Part shown: in pieces, positions 1 to 5,797 of the stretch
Position numbering within the stretch: the first letter of the stretch is position 1
Layout: every line of letters starts with the position of its first letter
NCBI GenBank assembly: GCA_002686675.1
Contig: NYYF01000040.1
Location: 1-7,414 of the forward strand
DNA from: Fidelibacterota bacterium
Lineage (GTDB): Bacteria; Marinisomatota; Marinisomatia; Marinisomatales; UBA8229
Direction: 5' to 3'
DNA: 7,414 bases
The notes under the pieces: generated by a model
The model's input: the letters and a program-made list of their open reading frames with translations, nothing else
What the model was told of the DNA's origin: nothing
Databases searched by the model: none
Program-made: the position numbers and the translations under genes

Positions 1-1
1 C

Positions 2-43
2 AGTCCTGAAGATCACTGGCTGAAATTGATTGTGCTGAAATGA
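2..43 (+). CDS. C-terminal tail of an upstream gene (partial)
   Basis: The frame starting at base 2 reads without a stop through 13 codons (SPEDHWLKLIVLK) and ends at TGA 41-43. That stop overlaps the ATG of the following barrel gene in an ATGA arrangement, which is typical of translationally coupled operon genes. The tail is too short to identify; its charged then hydrophobic ending would suit many folds. The call rests only on the overlap geometry and on the lack of any other good reason for translation to begin at base 40, where no Shine-Dalgarno site is visible. It could be a chance open frame. Confidence 0.5.
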   Translation, partial: SPEDHWLKLIVLK

Positions 44-990
44 TGAGACCCGGTTTCCAGAACCTTTCGTATCTGGCAGGATTTATGTTGTTTTTGAACG
101 TGGTTTTTTCCAGTGATTATGCCAGTTATTCTGGTGGTTTTTTAAGAATGGGAACAACTGCCCGGTCAATTGCTATGGGAAGCGGATTTACTGCGGAATT
201 GGACCAGGGTTTTACAGCTTATCACAATCCGGCAGGTATTTCATTTGTAACAAACAGACAGGCGTCAGTTACAAATCATAGCTTACAACTGGATCGAAAT
301 TTTTATGTTGCAAGTTTTGAGACGAATTTACCTCCAACAGCTGGGATTGGGTTTGCCTGGATCAGAGCTGGAGTGAATCAAATTGACGGCAGAACAGAAG
401 AAGGAGAACATACCAGTTTTTTATCAACAAGTGAGGATGCTTACTTCATCAGTTTTGGCCAGCAGTTACGACCGTGGCTTTCCGTGGGGATTAATATTAA
501 ACTTCTGCGACTCCAACTTCCCATGAATGAGAGCGGTCTAGTAGGGTCGGGGATGGGATTTGATTTAGGAATAATTATTCGTCCATCACCTCTTTTATCC
601 ATTGGTTTAGTTATTCAGGATTTGAATTCTAACTATCTTTGGCAGACCAGTGAAGTTTTTGCAGAGCAGGGTCGAATATATAAAGAGCAGTTTCCAATTA
701 TTTATAGGATTGGCACAAATTATCGTTCTAAAAGAATTTATTTTGTGGGAGATTTTGGTGTTATTACGGATTATGAAGATATTTTAGGAGTCCCTATTCG
801 GTTTGGCGGAGAATATCAGTATAAAGAAAACTATTTTTTCAGGGCGGGATATGGTAACTCAAGGGTTTCTTTAGGTGTAGGGATGAAATATATTTTGTTC
901 AATAAAAAAGATTCTTCTATTGATTATGCTTTTGTGACGGAACCTGCACTCAATTTTGCCCATGTATTTACGGTTTCGATTCAATTCTGA
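40..990 (+). CDS. PorV/PorQ family outer-membrane beta-barrel protein
   Basis: This 316-aa protein is probably an outer-membrane barrel of the PorV/PorQ (UPF0164-like, FadL-superfamily) group. Residues 1-24 look like a signal peptide: a basic start, a hydrophobic stretch around 11-24, then FSS or DYA as possible cleavage sites. Residues 38-69 carry the family hallmark: a GTTARSIAMGSGF stretch, then an acidic/Asp spacer and YHNPAGISF, the usual 'G-R-MGGAF...NPAG' motif. The remainder alternates short polar and hydrophobic strands and ends in Phe (TVSIQF), the aromatic C-terminus recognised by the BAM machinery. Length is normal for the family. In Bacteroidota, PorV shuttles type IX substrates to the PorU sortase, but many paralogues have no known role, so PorV itself is not claimed. 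Two in-frame ATGs (40 and 43) are possible; 40 overlaps the preceding stop. A second family member follows after 40 bp. Confidence 0.85.
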   Translation: MMRPGFQNLSYLAGFMLFLNVVFSSDYASYSGGFLRMGTTARSIAMGSGFTAELDQGFTAYHNPAGISFVTNRQASVTNHSLQLDRNFYVASFETNLPPTAGIGFAWIRAGVNQIDGRTEEGEHTSFLSTSEDAYFISFGQQLRPWLSVGINIKLLRLQLPMNESGLVGSGMGFDLGIIIRPSPLLSIGLVIQDLNSNYLWQTSEVFAEQGRIYKEQFPIIYRIGTNYRSKRIYFVGDFGVITDYEDILGVPIRFGGEYQYKENYFFRAGYGNSRVSLGVGMKYILFNKKDSSIDYAFVTEPALNFAHVFTVSIQF

Positions 991-1030
991 CTGGTTGATT
1001 AGAAATATTGTTTAATTAAATCTATATTCG

Positions 1031-1909
1031 ATGAATAGAATTTTTCATCTGTTAACTGTTTTTATATTTATCCTGAACACTTCCGTTTTTGGAATTGGGA
1101 CACAGTTTCTTTCTATTCCAAGCACGGCCCTAGAACTTGCAGTGGGCATTAACCCTGTTTTAGATGGAGGGTCTTTTTCTAATCCAGCTTCGCTTATCTT
1201 AGACAAACCAAATCCTGATTTATTCTTTTCCCACGGTTCCTGGCTAGCGGGTGTGACCGGATCAACAATTCGTTTTTCAAGAGGATTTACCTATGGAACT
1301 GGTGGGTTTCAAATCCGCTATGCCGGGTTAAATGATCTGGAATTTCGAACGAGTACGCCTACTGACAATCCACTGGCAGAGTTTGGAGCTTACGGTGTTT
1401 CGTTTGGTGGATTTTACAATCGAATTTTGGGCAACACCCGTTATGGACTTGCTATGCAGGCAGTCAGCTTTCAAATCTATAATGAATCTTCCAAAGGCTT
1501 TTCTGTAGACTTTGGATTGGCTCGGACATTTGGAAAAAACTTCACTTTTGGGGTATCACTTTTGAATATGGGTTCCATGTCACTGCTATCTAATAAATCT
1601 CCTAGTCTGCCTTTACGTGTTTTGGGTGGTGTTTGCTATCATTATTTTCAAAAGGATTGGGGAAACAAAATATTTCTTTCTGCAGAAAACTCTTCTCTGG
1701 TTTCAGGAATGATTTTTCGTATAGGGAACGAATTCAGTTGGAAACAACTGGTCATTCAGACGGGATCTCAATTTTCCCAGGAAGTTACAACGGTTTCCGG
1801 TGGTTTTGGTTTCAGGTTGGGAATCTACCGTTTCCAGTACGGTGTGCAGGTGGGCTCCCAGAATCTTGGAATTTCTCAGATGCTGGATATTTCAGTTACG
1901 CTCCCATAA
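1031..1909 (+). CDS. PorV/PorQ family outer-membrane protein (PorQ-like)
   Basis: A 292-aa protein with a signal peptide at residues 1-21 (MNR start, hydrophobic core, cleavage near SVFG). After it comes a degenerate form of the same N-terminal motif as in the preceding gene: GTQFLSIPSTALELAVG, a short spacer, then SNPASL in place of NPAG. The rest is a succession of Gly- and aromatic-rich beta strands, including a GAYGVSFGGFYNR segment near 119-131 that resembles PorQ-type barrels. I see PorV/PorQ membership clearly; PorQ orthology is only a suggestion. In Porphyromonas, PorQ works with PorU, PorV and PorZ in the type IX attachment complex at the outer-membrane surface. The start ATG has no obvious ribosome-binding site, common in FCB genomes. 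It lies 40 bp after one barrel gene and 3 bp before the deacetylase gene, so it is very likely cotranscribed with both. Confidence 0.8.
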   Translation: MNRIFHLLTVFIFILNTSVFGIGTQFLSIPSTALELAVGINPVLDGGSFSNPASLILDKPNPDLFFSHGSWLAGVTGSTIRFSRGFTYGTGGFQIRYAGLNDLEFRTSTPTDNPLAEFGAYGVSFGGFYNRILGNTRYGLAMQAVSFQIYNESSKGFSVDFGLARTFGKNFTFGVSLLNMGSMSLLSNKSPSLPLRVLGGVCYHYFQKDWGNKIFLSAENSSLVSGMIFRIGNEFSWKQLVIQTGSQFSQEVTTVSGGFGFRLGIYRFQYGVQVGSQNLGISQMLDISVTLP

Positions 1910-1912
1910 TTA

Positions 1913-2740
1913 ATGCCGTCAAAACAAAATTCTATTCAGATTTATGTCATTATTGCATTAACTGCAGTCCTCCTAATTCTGGCAGTTCGCCTGTTACTTT
2001 TGCACAGGGAATTACAGGAAATGAAAAAGGAATTTTCTTCTGAAGATATTGAAGAGATTTTAGAGGAAAAATCTATTGCTGGAGAATTAAATATCATTAT
2101 TGATGATTTTGGGTATAGAAATGATGAAGTTTCTGACGGTTTCTTATCACTTGGAGAAAATTTAACATTTGCAGTTATTCCGGGGCACAAGTATAGCAGA
2201 TCGTTTGCAAAAAAAGCCTTTGAAAGAGGATATGAAGTTATCGTCCATATGCCTATGGAATCTCATGTGTCATCCAGCGGGGAGGAAGAATTTGTTCTGA
2301 ATACAGATATGACAAGCAGTGAAATTGAGAGCAGGATGGAGAACGTTATTACCCACTTGCCACAGGCAGTCGGGATGAATAACCATCAGGGATCAAAAGC
2401 CACGGAAAATAAACGAGTTATGAATGTGGTTGGGTCTGTCTTGAAGAAGTATGAAAAGTATTTTATTGACAGCCGGACAACACCAGAATCCATAGCGGAA
2501 TCAATGATGATGAGTCTTGGGGTACACACCGCGAACCGGGACGTATTCCTAGATAATGAAGCTGATCAGTACCTGATAAACAAACAACTGGATCAACTTA
2601 TTTCAACTGCTCAACATAAAGGATCAGCAATTGGTGTTGGTCATGCCAGACCAATGACTCTTCAAGTCCTCCAAAAAAGAATCCCTGAGTTAAAAAAGGC
2701 TGGTTTTCAATTCAAATTTGTTTCCAATCTGTACAAATAA
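1913..2740 (+). CDS. Divergent polysaccharide deacetylase family protein (YibQ/DUF610 type)
   Basis: A 275-aa protein with one N-terminal membrane segment (about residues 8-30), a short acidic, Glu-rich and probably helical linker (32-55), and a periplasmic domain matching the divergent polysaccharide deacetylase family (PF04748, E. coli YibQ). Motifs in order: IIIDDFGY at 61-68 (Asp64, Asp65), HMPMES at 112-117, MNNHQGS at 155-161, FIDSRT around 184-189, ANRDVFLD at 207-214 and GVGHARP at 241-247. The Asp and His residues are where the metal-binding and catalytic residues of NodB-like folds are expected. All family blocks are present and length is typical, so it looks intact. The substrate is not established for the family; peptidoglycan or envelope glycan is the usual suggestion. 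It starts 3 bp after the barrel gene stop, without its own clear Shine-Dalgarno site, which implies translational coupling. Confidence 0.9.
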   Translation: MPSKQNSIQIYVIIALTAVLLILAVRLLLLHRELQEMKKEFSSEDIEEILEEKSIAGELNIIIDDFGYRNDEVSDGFLSLGENLTFAVIPGHKYSRSFAKKAFERGYEVIVHMPMESHVSSSGEEEFVLNTDMTSSEIESRMENVITHLPQAVGMNNHQGSKATENKRVMNVVGSVLKKYEKYFIDSRTTPESIAESMMMSLGVHTANRDVFLDNEADQYLINKQLDQLISTAQHKGSAIGVGHARPMTLQVLQKRIPELKKAGFQFKFVSNLYK

Positions 2741-2750
2741 TATGTAACCG

Positions 2751-2771
2751 GGTTTTAAAGAAATAAAAACC
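2751..2771 (+). other. Possible weak hairpin just before the asparaginase start
   Basis: GGTTTT (2751-2756) can pair with AAAACC (2766-2771) around a 9-base A-rich loop. The stem ends two bases before the ATG at 2774. Only two pairs are G-C and no T-run follows, so this is not a standard terminator. If it forms in mRNA it would sit where the ribosome initiates. It may be chance in an AT-rich spacer. Confidence 0.2.
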
Positions 2772-2773
2772 AT

Positions 2774-3754
2774 ATGCCAATTTATTGTAAAGTAACTCGC
2801 GGTAACCATGTAGAAAGCCAGCATTCAATTTATGCTGTTGCTGTAAATGAAGTTGGAGAAATTATTTTTTCAACTGGAGATCCAGAATATCAAACTTGCA
2901 TCAGGTCGTCCTTCAAACCATTCCAGGCAGCGGCGAGTGTACATGCAGGTGCTGTGAAATCTGCAGGGTTTACAGATGAGGAATTAGCTCTCATGTGTGC
3001 TTCCCACAATGGGGAATCAATTCATGTCAATACGGCTAAATCTATGCTGAATAAGCTGGGTTTTTCAATAGATCATTACGAATGCGGAATTCATGCACCT
3101 TATGATAAAGAATCCAAGATAGCACTTCTTCACAAGAAAAAAGATTATTCACCTTTCGATAATAATTGTAGTGGAAAACATGCAGGCATGCTGGCATTGG
3201 CCAAACACCTTGGGGTGAAACCTGAGGGATACACCAATCGTGATCATCCTGTTCAAAAAACTATTTTTGATCTTTTGCGAATTTATTCTGGTCAAAATGA
3301 GATTGTAACAGCAATTGATGGATGCAGCGCACCAACACCCTTTATGTCCTTACACAGTATTGCATTATTATTTCAAAAGCTTGCAAGCAGACAGTATGCG
3401 GAACTGGAAGAGGTGTTTCAGGCTATGGCGCACCATCCGTATCTCGTGGCAGGCCGTAATCGCTTTGATACAGATTTTATTAAAGTTATGAAAGGAAAGG
3501 CAATTACAAAAGTCGGTGGAGAAGCTGTCCGTGGAGTTGCTATTCGAAACAAAAATGGTGAAGCATTTGGTCTTGCGCTAAAAGTATTAGATGGAAATCA
3601 GCGGGCTAACCCAGTTGCAACTTTGGCTTTACTAGATCATTTAAAATTCATCGAGGAAGAAGATATAGCCAAGCTAGGAGATCACAGAAACCCTAAATTA
3701 TTTAATCATAGGAAGATTCAAACCGGAGATATTTCGGCTCACTTTGAAAGTTAA
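2774..3754 (+). CDS. L-asparaginase II family protein (ReAV-type, zinc-dependent)
   Basis: A 326-aa cytoplasmic protein with no signal peptide, of the asparaginase_II family (PF06089), which hydrolyses L-asparagine to aspartate and ammonia. The N-terminal block (VTRGNHVESQHS, 7-18) is characteristic. By comparison with Rhizobium etli ReAV, the catalytic Ser-x-x-Lys is in RSSFKP (Ser45, Lys48) and the second serine is in CASHNGE (Ser77). The zinc or catalytic Cys and Lys are in CSGKH (Cys132, Lys135) and DGCSAP (Cys184). The partner lysine of the second Ser-Lys pair is either Lys246 (TKVGGE) or Lys270 (ALKVLDG); I cannot decide by eye. The C-terminus ends in the expected N-x-x-G-x-I block (NHRKIQTGDI), so the protein is complete. 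This family is unrelated to the classical AnsA/AnsB enzymes. It lies 33 bp after the deacetylase gene and may be cotranscribed, though its metabolic role is not obviously linked to the envelope genes. Confidence 0.92.
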   Translation: MPIYCKVTRGNHVESQHSIYAVAVNEVGEIIFSTGDPEYQTCIRSSFKPFQAAASVHAGAVKSAGFTDEELALMCASHNGESIHVNTAKSMLNKLGFSIDHYECGIHAPYDKESKIALLHKKKDYSPFDNNCSGKHAGMLALAKHLGVKPEGYTNRDHPVQKTIFDLLRIYSGQNEIVTAIDGCSAPTPFMSLHSIALLFQKLASRQYAELEEVFQAMAHHPYLVAGRNRFDTDFIKVMKGKAITKVGGEAVRGVAIRNKNGEAFGLALKVLDGNQRANPVATLALLDHLKFIEEEDIAKLGDHRNPKLFNHRKIQTGDISAHFES

Positions 3755-3864
3755 GTAACAGTACTATTTTTTACGGTGGATTCTGTGAGTAAACGTCAAC
3801 TGTATTTCGTTGAATTATTAAACCAGGTAGAGAGAGCATTTATTCTGTGAAAGATTTCAATCTA

Positions 3865-5703
3865 ATGAACAAATCTTTATTTCTTGTTTTATTATTTCAT
3901 CTTTTTTTAATGGGACAGGATTGTCCGCCAGCAGATACGGTTCAAATAAATCCTCCACAGGATCTCTGGTCAATCCCATACGAAAACAATTGGAACGGAT
4001 TGGAAGTAATGACGTGGAATGTGCAAGAGTTTCCCACCAGTAGCAACACAGTGAATTATGTCTCGGAAATTATAAGTGAAATCCTTCCTGATATAATCGC
4101 TTTCCAGGAAATCAGCGATATCCCAGATTATGAAAATTTTGCATCCATGAATCCTGCTTATAATTTTATTCACACAAATTATGGAAGTGAAGTGAATCCG
4201 GATTTGGGTATGGCTGTAAGGAGTGACTGTGTGGAAATAGTAAATTACACAACATTATTTTCCTCGGAGGGATGGGCATTCGCATATCGGTATCCGCTGA
4301 AAGCCGAATTGCAGTGGGGGTGCGGGGATGCTGCAATCACTATTCAATTAATTAATATTCACATGAAAGCTTTTGATGAAGGATTTAACCAGCGGTTGGC
4401 AGCCTCTCAGGTATTGGCAGATTACATCCAAAATAATATCAGTGAAAATATCATTGTTGCAGGTGATTTTAATGATGAAATAGATGATCCGGAGAATGAC
4501 AATTCGCTCTGGCCCTTGGTTGAAGATCAAAATAGTTATTTTACTACAACCCCAATTGCAGGAGATAACTATTATAATTCATTTCCGTGGGGGATGTACG
4601 CCAGTTTTATTGATCATGTCTTAATTTCTGCTGAATTATTTGATGAAAATATGCTATCAGGGGAAATTCAAACTTTAAGGATTGATGATTATGCTGGATC
4701 CTCAACTTATCAATATCATATTTCGGATCATCGCCCTGTTTTATGGAAAATATCTATAGATGTAATTGATATGTCGACCGGCTTGGTTATTAATGAAATA
4801 ATGAATAACCCGGTCAGCGTTACCGATTCCTACGGAGAATGGTTTGAAGTGACCAATACAAGTATTGAAACAATAAATTTGAATGGTTTGACACTTAAAG
4901 ACGATGACGAAGATCAACATACAATTTCTCAGGTGGGAGGATTATTGTTGGAACCAGGGGAGTTCGTTGTTCTTGGTGTGAATGACAACCCGGCTGAAAA
5001 TGGAGGAGTCAACGTAGACTATGTTTATTCCAATTTTGCGTTGGGTAATGGGTGGGATGAGATCATTTTTGAACATCCCACTGGTGCTATTTTGGATGAA
5101 GTCTGGTATGATAATGGTGCTTCTTTTCCTGACCCCTCAGGAGAGAGTATGATGTTGATTGACCCCTACAGCGATAACAGCCTTGGTGTTAATTGGACAA
5201 CTTCAGAAGTGCCATTTGGTGATGGCGATTTTGGAACGCCCGGACTGCCAAATGCTTCTTCAGGAATCTTATTGGAAATTGACAATATTGCAGGATGGAA
5301 TTTGATAGGGCTTCCAGTTGATGTTGTGGATGGTAATTACCTTGAAATTTTTCCTGAGGCTAATACAGGAACTTTATATGCGTATAATGGAATGTACATC
5401 GATGCAGAAACTCTCACCCCAGGGATTGGTTACTGGTTACGATTTGATTCTGACGGTACCAGTGTTATCGAAGGATTGGAGATATTCAGCCTGGCTATTG
5501 AACTTGTTGAAGGTTGGAATTTGGTTACGGGAATAACAAGTTCAGTATCCGTTACTTTAATCCAGGATCCTGATGGGATTATTGTACCGGGAACTATTTA
5601 CGAATTTGATGGGAGTTATGAGAATACGACTACCCTGGTACCTGGCAAGGGATACTGGATTCGCACATATTCAGCTGGTGTGATCATTTTATCTTCGGAA
5701 TAA
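3865..5703 (+). CDS. Secreted endonuclease/exonuclease/phosphatase with lamin-tail domain and C-terminal GWN repeats
   Basis: From ATG 3865 this is 612 aa: a signal peptide at 1-18 (MNKSLFLVLLFHLFLMGQ), an EEP (DNase I-like) domain at about 45-298, a lamin-tail (LTD) domain at about 305-463, and two GWN...GYW repeats at 477-612. EEP active-site blocks all appear intact: MTWNVQEF (Asn52), FQEI (Glu82), INIHMKAF (His166), GDFND (Asp201, Asn203), IDHVLI (Asp250, His251) and SDHRPV (Asp288, His289). This supports metal-dependent phosphodiester hydrolysis outside the cell. DNA is the likely substrate, but EEP enzymes also act on lipids and phosphates. LTD domains often accompany secreted nucleases. 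No type IX C-terminal sorting domain is visible. An alternative GTG start at 3847, behind a purine-rich AGGTAGAGAGAG (3825-3836), would add six residues (MKDFNL); I prefer ATG because it gives a compact signal peptide. The gene is separated from the asparaginase gene by about 110 bp with no convincing terminator. Confidence 0.88.
   Translation: MNKSLFLVLLFHLFLMGQDCPPADTVQINPPQDLWSIPYENNWNGLEVMTWNVQEFPTSSNTVNYVSEIISEILPDIIAFQEISDIPDYENFASMNPAYNFIHTNYGSEVNPDLGMAVRSDCVEIVNYTTLFSSEGWAFAYRYPLKAELQWGCGDAAITIQLINIHMKAFDEGFNQRLAASQVLADYIQNNISENIIVAGDFNDEIDDPENDNSLWPLVEDQNSYFTTTPIAGDNYYNSFPWGMYASFIDHVLISAELFDENMLSGEIQTLRIDDYAGSSTYQYHISDHRPVLWKISIDVIDMSTGLVINEIMNNPVSVTDSYGEWFEVTNTSIETINLNGLTLKDDDEDQHTISQVGGLLLEPGEFVVLGVNDNPAENGGVNVDYVYSNFALGNGWDEIIFEHPTGAILDEVWYDNGASFPDPSGESMMLIDPYSDNSLGVNWTTSEVPFGDGDFGTPGLPNASSGILLEIDNIAGWNLIGLPVDVVDGNYLEIFPEANTGTLYAYNGMYIDAETLTPGIGYWLRFDSDGTSVIEGLEIFSLAIELVEGWNLVTGITSSVSVTLIQDPDGIIVPGTIYEFDGSYENTTTLVPGKGYWIRTYSAGVIILSSE
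5293..5700 (+). repeat. Two diverged protein-level repeats, GWN...GYW
   Basis: The C-terminal 136 residues of the EEP/lamin-tail protein hold two copies of one module. Copy 1 (5293-5511) runs from GWNLIGLP through LYAYNGMY and LTPGIGYWLR. Copy 2 (5512-5700) runs from GWNLVTGI through IYEFDGSY and LVPGKGYWIR. Each has the order GWNL, then [LI]Y-x-[YF]-[ND]-G-x-Y, then L-[TV]-PG-x-GYW-[LI]-R, about 60-73 residues long. DNA identity is low, so this is an old duplication. The module is familiar from FCB secreted proteins as a C-terminal beta-rich unit; its function is not known to me, with surface attachment a guess. Confidence 0.75.
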
Positions 5704-5717
5704 AGTTGGAATAACTG

Positions 5718-5746
5718 TTGATAAAAGCAAAGAATCTTAATAAAAT
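5718..5746 (+). promoter_or_regulatory. Candidate promoter upstream of the cytochrome/lamin-tail gene
   Basis: TTGATA (5718-5723) and TAAAAT (5741-5746) are separated by 17 bp, a good match to a sigma-70 type -35/-10 pair. It lies in the 94-bp gap between the nuclease stop and the next ATG. The region is AT-rich, so such matches arise by chance, and FCB bacteria often use different promoter consensus sequences (for example TAnnTTTG at -7), which I do not see here. It would allow separate transcription of the downstream gene. Confidence 0.3.
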
Positions 5747-5797
5747 GTGAGCCCAATTTCTGAAAATTTATTAACAATATAAGAAAGTGAGTCTCTT

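Noticed and set aside
1633..2043. 136-codon + strand frame spanning the end of the PorQ-like gene and the start of the deacetylase gene
   Set aside because: It overlaps two well-supported genes in another frame, and its product has no signal peptide, family motif or sensible domain pattern.
1942..2190. 82-codon minus-strand frame opposite the start of the deacetylase
   Set aside because: Ser/Ile-rich product antisense to the membrane segment and the IDDFGY motif; typical shadow frame.
3754..3772. Possible terminator after the asparaginase: AGTA/TACT around ACAG, followed by a run of six T
   Set aside because: The stem is only four base pairs with one G-C pair and overlaps the stop codon, too weak for a rho-independent terminator despite the T-run.
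3970..4530. Two minus-strand frames opposite the EEP domain
   Set aside because: They are antisense to intact catalytic motifs of the nuclease and encode no recognisable product.
5704..5797. Terminator or riboswitch in the gap after the nuclease
   Set aside because: Only four-base inverted repeats (for example TTAT/ATAA) are present, with no GC-rich stem plus T-run and no structured RNA motif that I recognise.
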